Source: Pseudomonadota bacterium | GTDB lineage: Bacteria > Myxococcota_A > Polyangia > Polyangiales > Polyangiaceae | Assembly: GCA_023411445.1 (NCBI GenBank) | Contig: JAEYOT010000951.1 | Coordinates: 1 to 9,085, forward strand | Length of the DNA stretch: 9,085 bases | Direction of reading: 5' to 3' | In this document: positions 1 to 5,807 of the stretch, one piece after another | Numbering within the stretch: the first letter of the stretch is position 1 | Layout of the letters: each line of letters starts with the position of its first letter | Notes under the pieces: model-generated | Databases searched by the model: none | What the model was told of the DNA's origin: nothing | The model's input: only the letters and a program-made list of their open reading frames with translations | Program-made: the position numbers and the translations under genes

Positions 1-5
1 GTCCA

Positions 6-20
6 GGGGCTTAAAGCCCC
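6..20. repeat. Perfect 7-bp inverted repeat just before the first start codon
   Basis: GGGGCTT and AAGCCCC flank a single A and end one base before the ATG at 22. A short outer CCA/TGG pairing (3-5 with 23-25) is possible if two bases bulge. As RNA the arms would need a few unpaired bases at the centre to form a loop. It could be an operator or a translation-control hairpin. If the first gene really starts outside the window, it is simply coding sequence (codons for GLKAP). Role unknown. Confidence 0.4.
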
Positions 21-21
21 C

Positions 22-987
22 ATGGCAGCCGTTCGCGACTTCATCCTGCACCACTACCGTCACTTCAACGCCGCCACGCTGGTCGACGCGGCCAAGGCTT
101 GGGAAGCGCACCTAGCCAAGGGCGGCAAGATGTTTCTGACCATGGCCGGCGCCATGAGCACGGCCGAGATGGGCATCGTGATCGCCCAGCTGATCCGTCA
201 GGGCAAGATCCACGGCATCTCGCTGACCGGCGCGAACCTAGAGGAGGACGTGTTCAACCTGGTGGCACATAACAGCTACCGCCGCGTCCCCAACTACCGC
301 GAGCTCGGTCCCCAGGACGAGAAGGCGCTGCTCGACCAGCACCTGAACCGCGTCACCGACACCTGCATCCCCGAGCACGAGGCGATGCGCAAGATCGAGA
401 AGAAGATGCTGGCGCTATGGGAGAGCGCCCAGAAGAAGGGCGAGCGCTACTTCCCGCACGAGTATTTCTACCAGCTGCTGCGCAGCAAGGAACTCGAGCC
501 GGAGTACGAGATCGATCCCAAGGACTCCTGGCTGCTAGCGGCGGCCGAGAAGAACCTGCCCCTGTTCGTGCCGGGCTGGGAAGACTCGACGCTCGGCAAC
601 ATGTTCGTGGCCGGCGTGGTGCGCGGCGAGTACGGCTACCAGGTGATGAAGAGCGGCCCCGAGTACATGGGTCAGCTCATCAACTGGTACAAGGAGACAG
701 ACGCCAGCTCCTCGATCGGCTTCTTCCAGATCGGCGGCGGCATCGCTGGCGACTTCCCGATCTGTGTGGTGCCGCTGATGCACCAGGACCTGGAGTGGAA
801 GGTGAAGACGTGGGGCTACTTTGCCCAGATCTCCGACTCCACCACCTCTTACGGCTCGTACAGCGGCGCGCCTCCCGGCGAGAAGATCACGTGGGGCAAG
901 CTGGAGGTGGACACGCCCCGTTTCATCATCGAGTCCGACGCCACCATCGTGTTTCCGCTGATCGCGGCGTACCTGCTCGATCAGTAG
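22..987 (+). CDS. Deoxyhypusine synthase-like family protein (probable homospermidine/polyamine-type enzyme)
   Basis: This 321-residue soluble protein belongs to the bacterial branch of the deoxyhypusine synthase family, NAD-dependent enzymes that move the aminobutyl group of spermidine to an acceptor lysine or amine. Recognisable blocks are LAGAMSTAE-like MAGAMSTAE (about 41-49), TGANLEED (69-76), VPNYREL, GWEDSTLGNMF (about 186-196), the IGGGIAGDFP loop (237-246) and KITWGKLEVD, whose lysine K293 matches the covalent-intermediate lysine of human DHS (K329, in WGK). The histidine of the human catalytic loop (KHHIAN) is not conserved; D244-F245 occupy that place. Bacteria normally lack the eIF5A substrate, and bacterial members have been linked to homospermidine formation, so the true acceptor is uncertain. 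The ATG at 22 matches the usual N-terminus (HYxHFNAA), but the frame stays open to base 1, so an upstream start is possible. It probably precedes the antiporter in one transcript. Confidence 0.9.
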   Translation: MAAVRDFILHHYRHFNAATLVDAAKAWEAHLAKGGKMFLTMAGAMSTAEMGIVIAQLIRQGKIHGISLTGANLEEDVFNLVAHNSYRRVPNYRELGPQDEKALLDQHLNRVTDTCIPEHEAMRKIEKKMLALWESAQKKGERYFPHEYFYQLLRSKELEPEYEIDPKDSWLLAAAEKNLPLFVPGWEDSTLGNMFVAGVVRGEYGYQVMKSGPEYMGQLINWYKETDASSSIGFFQIGGGIAGDFPICVVPLMHQDLEWKVKTWGYFAQISDSTTSYGSYSGAPPGEKITWGKLEVDTPRFIIESDATIVFPLIAAYLLDQ

Positions 988-1012
988 GGCTGAACCTCCG
1001 ATCGAGCCTTTA

Positions 1013-1050
1013 CATCGTCGAGGCGGGGGCGCAGGCTCCCGCCGACGATG
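1013..1050 (+). promoter_or_regulatory. GC-rich hairpin enclosing the antiporter start codon
   Basis: CATCGTCG (1013-1020) is the exact reverse complement of CGACGATG (1043-1050). Inside it, GCGGG (1023-1027) pairs with CCCGC (1038-1042), leaving a two-base AG bulge (1021-1022) and a 10-base loop. The ATG at 1048-1050 is the last three bases of the 3' arm. No T-run follows, so a classical intrinsic terminator is unlikely. A structure that hides the start codon, or an attenuator between the two genes, is a reasonable inference. The pairing is seen directly; the function is not. Confidence 0.6.
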
Positions 1051-2469
1051 CAGGCGGACGAAGGCGTCGGCGGTAGGAGCAGCCGGCTACGGACGCTGCT
1101 GGCCTACGCCGGCATGGTCGCGCTGAGCGGTCTGGTGTTCGCCGGCATCCGCTGGTGGGGGACGGGGCTCGAGGCGCCGGTCAGCCTCGCGAGCGCTCCG
1201 TTCGGCGCGTCCGCCACCTCGGCGCACCAGAGCACGCTCTTGCACGTGTTGCTCGCTCTGGTCGTGGTGGTCACAGCCGCGCGCGCGCTGGGCGCCGTGG
1301 CGCGCTTCTGCCATCAGCCCGCGGTGATCGGCGAGGTGCTGGCCGGGATCATGCTGGGTCCCTCGCTGCTCGGTCGGGCTCTGCCGGACGTCGCGGCGTT
1401 CGTGCTGCCCCCCGCAGTAGCGCCGCTGCTCAGCACCATCGCTCAGCTGGGCGTGATCCTGTTCATGTTCCTGGTCGGCCTGCACCTGGACACCGCCTTG
1501 CTGCGCAAGAAGACGCACACCACGGTGGCCATCTCGCACGCCAGCATCCTGGCGCCGTTTCTGCTCGGCGCCGCCCTGGCGCTGTACCTGTACCCGCGGC
1601 TGTCGAGCCGCGACGTGCCGTTCACCGTGTTCGCGCTGTTTCTCGGGGTGTCGATGTCCGTGACGGCGTTCCCGGTGCTGGCGCGCATCCTGACGGATCG
1701 CGGTATCCACCAGAGCCGGCTCGGGGTGATCGCGATCAGCTGCGCCGCGGTGGACGACGTCACGGCCTGGTGCCTGCTCGCCTTCGTCGTCAGCATCGCG
1801 CAGGCGCGCCTGGGCGGGGCCGTCACGACCATCGGCCTCGCCGCCGTTTACGTCGCCTTCATGCTGGTGCTGGTGCGGCCTTTCTTGCTGCGCGTGGTGC
1901 GCTCGCAAGAGCTGCGCAAGACCTCCAGCGGCACCACCCTCGTGTTCGTTGGGCTCTTGTCGTCCGCGCTGCTCACGGAGTGGATCGGCATCCACGCGCT
2001 GTTCGGCGCGTTCTTGCTCGGCGCGCTCATCCCGCACGACTCGCTCTTGGCCCAAGATCTGGGGAAGAAGCTGACGGACGTGGTGGTGATCCTGCTCTTG
2101 CCCGCGTTCTTCGCCTTCACCGGCATGCGCACACAGATCGGGCTGCTGTCAGGCTGGTACGAGTGGGCGCTGCTCGGCCTGGTCGTGGCCGTGGCCTGCG
2201 CCGGCAAGCTGGGCGGTAGCACGCTGGCGGCGCGCATGTGCGGCCTGGGCTGGCGCGACTCGGCCTCGCTTGGCGCGCTGATGAACACGCGCGGTCTCAT
2301 GGAGCTCATCGTGCTCAATATCGGCCTAGACCTGCGGGTGATCTCGCCGCTGCTGTTCGCCATGATGGTTTTGATGGCGCTCGTCACGACCTTGATGACC
2401 ACGCCGCTGCTCCACCTGTTCTCCCGCGGTGAAGCGCTGGAAGCGCCCACCGCGGTGCGTCCCACCTAA
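1048..2469 (+). CDS. Cation:proton antiporter, CPA2 family (Na+/H+ exchanger domain)
   Basis: This 473-residue polytopic inner-membrane protein should exchange Na+ or K+ for protons. An extra hydrophobic segment lies near residues 18-36, before the conserved core begins at about 65. Family signatures are PAVIGEVLAGIMLGPSLLG (about 91-109), LGVILFMFLVGLHLD, the ion-binding pair D236-D237 in CAAVDDVTAW, and MNTRGLMELIVLNIG (412-426), a hallmark of CPA2/CHX-type transporters. The double aspartate is the form associated with electrogenic exchange in well-studied relatives. The protein ends soon after the last membrane helix, so the TrkA-N/RCK or universal-stress domains of KefB/C and CHX proteins are absent. 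No frame extension is possible upstream, because a TGA lies in frame at 991 and no start codon intervenes. There is no clear ribosome binding site, and the start is inside a hairpin. The ion cannot be told from sequence. Confidence 0.92.
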   Translation: MQADEGVGGRSSRLRTLLAYAGMVALSGLVFAGIRWWGTGLEAPVSLASAPFGASATSAHQSTLLHVLLALVVVVTAARALGAVARFCHQPAVIGEVLAGIMLGPSLLGRALPDVAAFVLPPAVAPLLSTIAQLGVILFMFLVGLHLDTALLRKKTHTTVAISHASILAPFLLGAALALYLYPRLSSRDVPFTVFALFLGVSMSVTAFPVLARILTDRGIHQSRLGVIAISCAAVDDVTAWCLLAFVVSIAQARLGGAVTTIGLAAVYVAFMLVLVRPFLLRVVRSQELRKTSSGTTLVFVGLLSSALLTEWIGIHALFGAFLLGALIPHDSLLAQDLGKKLTDVVVILLLPAFFAFTGMRTQIGLLSGWYEWALLGLVVAVACAGKLGGSTLAARMCGLGWRDSASLGALMNTRGLMELIVLNIGLDLRVISPLLFAMMVLMALVTTLMTTPLLHLFSRGEALEAPTAVRPT

Positions 2470-2534
2470 GCCTCGGATCCTTGAGCAACGCGCGCGCCGT
2501 CGATAGCCTCCCCTCGCCGGGCTTAGCTCGCGCC

Positions 2535-3533
2535 TCAGCGCACCCGAAAGGCGAGCGGTCGTAGCGGCGCCGCGTCAGCGCCGCGCAGCTTGAGCGAGCC
2601 GGCTACGAACGCCAGCTCGTACACGCGATCGCGCGCCAGCTCTTCCAAGTACACCAGCTCCAAGATCGGGACGCCCTGCTGCGCCAGCAAGTAGGTGTGC
2701 ACGGGCACGTAGTTCCCTTTCACTTCCGATGGGAACGCCTCGAAGCTCAAGTTGTCCGCACCGACGACCATGGCCCCGCCCTCCTCCACGAGGTAGCGAG
2801 CGGCTTCCAAGCCCAGCCCAGGCGGATCTTTCATGTACTTCTGGCTGTCGCCGTACAGCTGCATGCGCCCGGTGCGGATCAGCACGACGTCGCCTCGCTG
2901 TAAGGCCACTTTTTGCTCCGCGAGCGCGCCGACCAAGTCCTGGCGCGTCACGCGGTAGGCGTTGGGCAGCGCCGTCGCGCGCTTGTGCCTGGCGACGTCG
3001 ATCAGCACGCCGCGCGCCACGAGTGGCGGGATCTTCTCCGCGCCGGTGACGCGCCAGCCCTGGTCGCCGAGGTGCTCAGCCGCGGAGAAGCCGTTGTAGA
3101 TCTTGCCGTTCAATCCGAAATGATTGAGCGCGTCGATGTGCGTGCCGGTGTGCGTGTACATCGAGAACGCCGCGCCGGTGTAGCCCACGTGTTCGTTGAT
3201 CTCCGCGCCCACGCCGAGCGGGTCGCTCACGCGCGTCCCGTGCGGGGTGTGGGTCATCCACATTTGGTAATGGGGATCGCCAGCCGCCTGCCAGCTGGGC
3301 ATGCCGATGTAGTACTCGACCGACAGGTCGTAGACGGAGCCGCCCGCGATGCGCGACAAGATCTTCGAGCGCGAAGCCTCGCTCATCAGGTTCAGGCGGC
3401 CCAGCTCGTCTCTGGGTCCCCAGGGGCTGACGCCGACGGTAGGCTGTGCCGCCAGGCCGCGACCGACGACCGCGATCGACGCCGCGGCAACCGTGATGGC
3501 GAGCGCGGTCAGGTACTTCTGTTTGCTGTTCAT
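2535..3533 (-). CDS. Exported cyclase-family hydrolase (kynurenine formamidase-like)
   Basis: This 332-residue protein of the Cyclase superfamily (PF04199) is a metal-dependent amide/ester hydrolase family that includes kynurenine formamidase, isatin hydrolase and polyketide-cyclase-named members. The family motif HTGTHIDALNH gives metal ligands H128, H132, D134 and H138; a further conserved histidine is H279 (PVHTYLLAQQGV), followed by a conserved ELVYLEEL block. The N-terminus looks like a signal peptide: lysines at 4 and 6, a hydrophobic stretch to about 24, and a likely cut near A28-A29, so it probably acts in the periplasm or outside the cell. The ATG is supported by a strong AGGAGG 8 bases upstream. 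It is divergent from the LysR-type gene and probably controlled by it. The N-terminal part (SPWGPRDELGRLNLM) is typical of the longer ~300-residue cyclase subgroup. The substrate is unknown. Confidence 0.9.
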   Translation of the reverse strand: MNSKQKYLTALAITVAAASIAVVGRGLAAQPTVGVSPWGPRDELGRLNLMSEASRSKILSRIAGGSVYDLSVEYYIGMPSWQAAGDPHYQMWMTHTPHGTRVSDPLGVGAEINEHVGYTGAAFSMYTHTGTHIDALNHFGLNGKIYNGFSAAEHLGDQGWRVTGAEKIPPLVARGVLIDVARHKRATALPNAYRVTRQDLVGALAEQKVALQRGDVVLIRTGRMQLYGDSQKYMKDPPGLGLEAARYLVEEGGAMVVGADNLSFEAFPSEVKGNYVPVHTYLLAQQGVPILELVYLEELARDRVYELAFVAGSLKLRGADAAPLRPLAFRVR

Positions 3534-3541
3534 GTCTCGTT

Positions 3542-3547
3542 CCTCCT
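3542..3547 (-). promoter_or_regulatory. Strong ribosome binding site of the cyclase-family gene
   Basis: AGGAGG on the minus strand (CCTCCT on the plus strand) lies 8 bases before the ATG at 3533. It fixes the start of the exported hydrolase and is the best Shine-Dalgarno match with proper spacing in the window. Confidence 0.85.
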
Positions 3548-3603
3548 GCGCTCAGCTGTAGTGGCGGCGCAGGCGGTGATAAACGGCAGCTTGGTGGTGG
3601 CAC

Positions 3604-3622
3604 TATTTACTGTTAGTAAATA
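3604..3622. promoter_or_regulatory. Perfect palindrome, candidate LysR-type operator
   Basis: TATTTACT (3604-3611) and AGTAAATA (3615-3622) are exact reverse complements around GTT. The symmetric T-N11-A that characterises LysR boxes falls on T3607 and A3619. The site lies 36 bp before the LysR-type start and 70 bp before the cyclase start, and is a marked AT island in GC-rich DNA. Known LysR logic (divergent target, shared operator, autoregulation) fits. Exact -35/-10 boxes cannot be assigned with confidence, though the palindrome probably overlaps one or both promoters. Confidence 0.75.
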
Positions 3623-3658
3623 ATACCGAGATGGCCGAGAACAACGCGGGAACAGCGC

Positions 3659-4552
3659 GTGGATAAGCTCACTGCGCTTCAGGTTTTTCAGCGCGTGGCA
3701 GAGCTCAAGAGCTTCAGCGCCGCCGCGCGCCAGCTGCGGCTGTCCAACGCTGCGGTCAGCAAAAACGTGCGTGAGCTGGAGCAGGAGCTGGGCGTCACGC
3801 TGCTGCAGCGCACGACGCGCAGCGTGCGCCTCACCTCAGCGGGCGAGGAGTACTTGCGACGCGTGGCGGCGATCTTCGAGCAGCTGCGCGACGCGGACGA
3901 GTCCGCCTCCGCGCAGGCCACGGCGCCGCGCGGCTCGCTGCGCGTCGCGGCGCCCATGTCGTTCGGCGTGTCGCAGCTGGTCGTGCCGGTGGCGACCTTC
4001 AGCCAGCGCTACCCGGCGGTGCAGGTCGAGCTGGAGCTGAACGATCGCTTCGTGGACGTCGTGCGCGAGGGCTTCGACGTGGCCATCCGCGGGAGCGGCC
4101 CGCTGCCGGACTCGAGCCTCACGTCGCGCAAGCTGCTGGAGCTCGAGCGCGTGGTGTGCGCCTCGCCCGCTTACCTAGCGGCGCACGCCGAGCCCTCGCA
4201 CCCGCGCCAGCTCGCCCATCACCGCTGCCTGGTCTACAGCCTGGCTAGCTCCCCGGACGAGTGGGCGTTTCAGAAGGGCAAACAGGCGCTGCGCGTGGCA
4301 GTGCACGGCGGTTTTCGCGTCAACAGCAGCTTGGCTCTGGTGGGCGCGGCCTGCGCGGGCTTGGGCGTCGCGCTCGTGCCTCGCTTCGCGGCGGAGGAGG
4401 CGCTGGCGCGCGGCGCCTTGCGTCAAGTGCTCACGGAGTGGCAGAGCACGCCGCAGGCCTTGCACGCGCTGTTCCCGCGGCGCCACGGGACCTCCCGCAG
4501 CGTGCGGCTGTTCGTGGACGAGCTGTGCCGGCATTTCGCCGCGCGGCGCTGA
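3659..4552 (+). CDS. LysR-family transcriptional regulator (CrgA-like subgroup)
   Basis: This 297-residue protein has the standard LysR layout. An N-terminal winged helix-turn-helix covers about residues 1-60 (FSAAARQLRLSNAAVSKNVRELEQELGV, then TRSVRLTSAG), a linker helix runs to about 90, and a periplasmic-binding-protein-like effector domain follows (GSLRVAAPMSFG onward). The DLEL-like ELELNDRFVDVVREGFDVAIR block and the F-x-V-N-S segment before LVGAACAGLGVALVP are typical of the CrgA-like subgroup. The start is a GTG: MDKLTALQVFQRVAE is the usual LysR N-terminus, and no in-frame ATG fits. Only a poor ribosome binding site (GCGGGAA region) is visible. It is divergent from the exported cyclase-family hydrolase across a 125-bp gap with a palindromic LysR-type site, so that gene is the likely target. 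The effector is unknown but may be the hydrolase substrate or product. Confidence 0.94.
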   Translation: MDKLTALQVFQRVAELKSFSAAARQLRLSNAAVSKNVRELEQELGVTLLQRTTRSVRLTSAGEEYLRRVAAIFEQLRDADESASAQATAPRGSLRVAAPMSFGVSQLVVPVATFSQRYPAVQVELELNDRFVDVVREGFDVAIRGSGPLPDSSLTSRKLLELERVVCASPAYLAAHAEPSHPRQLAHHRCLVYSLASSPDEWAFQKGKQALRVAVHGGFRVNSSLALVGAACAGLGVALVPRFAAEEALARGALRQVLTEWQSTPQALHALFPRRHGTSRSVRLFVDELCRHFAARR

Positions 4553-4568
4553 GCCGCTCGGCTCAGTG
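4547..4568. terminator. Hairpin holding both stop codons of the converging genes
   Basis: CTGAGCC (4549-4555) and GGCTCAG (4560-4566) pair perfectly around a GCTC loop. A G-T wobble (4548/4567) and a C-G pair (4547/4568) extend the stem to 9 bp. The LysR TGA (4550-4552) and the apaG stop (4563-4565, minus strand) sit symmetrically in opposite arms. The position between convergent genes suggests a bidirectional terminator, but neither side has a T-run, so it would be weak, or Rho-assisted. Confidence 0.6.
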
Positions 4569-4952
4569 AAACGTCTCGGATTCGCGCAGCGCGAACGGCG
4601 CGATCTCCGCCAAGAACATGTCGCCGTCTTCCGTCACCATCTCGTACTCGCCGTGCATGGAGCCGAACGGTGTCTTCAGCGGACAGCCGGAGGTGTACTC
4701 GAAGCTCTCGCCGGTCTTGAGCGTGGGCTGGTTGCCGACCACGCCAGGGCCGCGCACCTCTTCCACGTGCCCGTTGGCGTTCATGATCACCCAGTGGCGG
4801 TTGATGAGCTGCACCGTCTCTTCGCCCTCGTTGGTGATCGTCACCGTGTAGAGGAAGAACCACTCCCGCTTCGAAGGGTCAGAGTGCGACGACGAGTAGC
4901 GCGCGTTGACGACGACCCGCACTCCGCGCGTGATGGCTTCCGAGCTCGGCAC
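4563..4952 (-). CDS. apaG: ApaG domain protein (Co2+/Mg2+ efflux-associated)
   Basis: This 129-residue single-domain protein matches the usual ApaG length (about 125). Conserved features include YTVTITNEG, RHWVIMNANG, EVRGPGVVGNQP (about 64-75), SFEYTSGCPL and GSMHGEYEM. ApaG proteins have a fibronectin type III-like beta-sandwich. Mutants in enterobacteria (corD) alter cobalt resistance and magnesium efflux, but the molecular activity is not settled. The start is a GTG (minus strand 4952-4950), chosen because it gives the family's normal N-terminus (EAITRGVRVVV). A nearby upstream ATG (4968) is in another frame. No Shine-Dalgarno is visible before the GTG, and an AT-rich patch (4959-4970) lies directly upstream. 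The gene is convergent with the LysR gene, with a 10-bp gap, and divergent from the HAD operon. The link to ion transport is interesting given the antiporter nearby, but the two are not adjacent and this may be chance. Confidence 0.95.
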   Translation of the reverse strand: MPSSEAITRGVRVVVNARYSSSHSDPSKREWFFLYTVTITNEGEETVQLINRHWVIMNANGHVEEVRGPGVVGNQPTLKTGESFEYTSGCPLKTPFGSMHGEYEMVTEDGDMFLAEIAPFALRESETFH

Positions 4953-5077
4953 GGCGCGTAATATGCATAAGAGCCGCCGGCGCAGCCAGCGCGCGCGCGA
5001 GCGTCGTGCCTTCCCGCTGGCAGCTGCTTCCTTCCACGGAGGCGAGCTGGTCGGCCGCCCGGCTAATCAATCATTTC

Positions 5078-5083
5078 GGAGGT
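5078..5083 (+). promoter_or_regulatory. Shine-Dalgarno GGAGGT before the HAD gene
   Basis: GGAGGT lies 13 bases before the TTG at 5097, 7 bases before an in-frame CTG at 5091, and 55 bases before the in-frame GTG at 5139. An in-frame TGA at 5085 rules out any start further upstream. The site argues that translation begins at 5091 or 5097 rather than at 5139. Confidence 0.55.
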
Positions 5084-5096
5084 TTGACTACTGGGG

Positions 5097-5807
5097 TTGA
5101 CTCCAGGGGCTGTCCGTTGGACCCCACGGGCCGAAAACGTGGCTGCCTGTTACTTCGACGTCGACGGCACGTTGGTCTCCAGCAACCTGGTGCACCCAAC
5201 GCTCTACTACTTGCTCAACCAAGGTACGCCGCTGCAGAGCGCGCTCAAGCTCGGCCGCGCCTTGCTCGACTCACCGCGGCTGATGCTGGCCGAGATGGTG
5301 GACCGGCGCACCTTCAACGAGATGCTGTTCTCCTCCTACTCCGGCACGAGCGAGGACCGCATGGTGATGCTGGCGCAGGAAGCGTTCGACAACGTCATGC
5401 GTCCGTCACTTTACCCAGGCGCGCGTAGCTTGGTGGAGAAGAGCCGCGCGGCGGGGCACGACGTGGTGCTGGTCTCCGGCGCGCTCGAGTGCGTGCTGGA
5501 GCGGCTCGCTGAGTACTTCGGCGGCGCCGAGGTGATCGGCAACCGCCTGGAAATGAAGGACGGCATCGCCACCGGCAAGCTGCTCAAGCCCGTCGTGGCT
5601 GGCCCCGAGAAGGCTCGCCTGATCCGCGAGCACGCCAAGGCCAAAGGCTACGACCTGGCCGACTGCTTCGCCTTCAGCGACAGCTACTCCGACGTCCCGA
5701 TGTTGAGCGTGGTTGGCCACCCGGCCGCGGTCAACCCCGACAAGCGCCTTTCCTGGCTCGCCAAGGCCTATGGCTGGCCCAGTTTCGATCTGAGCTCCGC
5801 TGCATGA
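5097..5807 (+). CDS. HAD-IB family hydrolase (phosphoserine phosphatase-like)
   Basis: This is a 236-residue (from TTG 5097) haloacid-dehalogenase-type phosphatase of subfamily IB, the group of SerB-like enzymes and of phosphatase domains often tied to acyltransferases. All four motifs are intact: nucleophile D21 and acid D23 in YFDVDGTL, S127 in VLVSGAL, K172 in GPEKARLIREHA, and SDSYSDVPML with D195 and D199 for Mg2+. The helical cap (about 35-105) is typical of IB members. The domain begins at residue 17, so the first ~15 residues form a small extension; GTG 5139 would remove it, but only the upstream starts have a GGAGGT nearby. Its TGA overlaps the ATG of the next gene (ATGA at 5804), so the two are probably translationally coupled. 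Context with a fatty acyl reductase suggests a phospholipid-type phosphomonoester substrate rather than phosphoserine. That is inference. Confidence 0.88.
   Translation: MTPGAVRWTPRAENVAACYFDVDGTLVSSNLVHPTLYYLLNQGTPLQSALKLGRALLDSPRLMLAEMVDRRTFNEMLFSSYSGTSEDRMVMLAQEAFDNVMRPSLYPGARSLVEKSRAAGHDVVLVSGALECVLERLAEYFGGAEVIGNRLEMKDGIATGKLLKPVVAGPEKARLIREHAKAKGYDLADCFAFSDSYSDVPMLSVVGHPAAVNPDKRLSWLAKAYGWPSFDLSSAA

Noticed and set aside
1087..2219. Long open frames (354 residues +, 322 residues -) over the antiporter
   Set aside because: Arg/Gly/Ala- or Gln/Arg/His-rich shadow translations. The antiporter frame has strong family motifs.
2470..2534. Terminator between the antiporter and the cyclase-family gene
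   Set aside because: Only short imperfect pairings (for example GCTCGC with GCGAGC about 20 bases on) and no T-run, so not supported as a feature.
2913..3623. 236-residue plus-strand frame opposite the cyclase gene
   Set aside because: It overlaps the cyclase-family gene completely, shows no family motif, and would run through the candidate operator.
3591..3626. Sigma-70 type promoter (TTGGTG, TAATAC) before the LysR gene
   Set aside because: The spacing is too long (24 bases), and the better-spaced hexamer matches TATAAT at only three positions.
4423..4863. 146-residue minus-strand frame overlapping apaG and the end of the LysR-type gene
   Set aside because: Out-of-frame shadow. The ApaG frame carries the conserved sequence.
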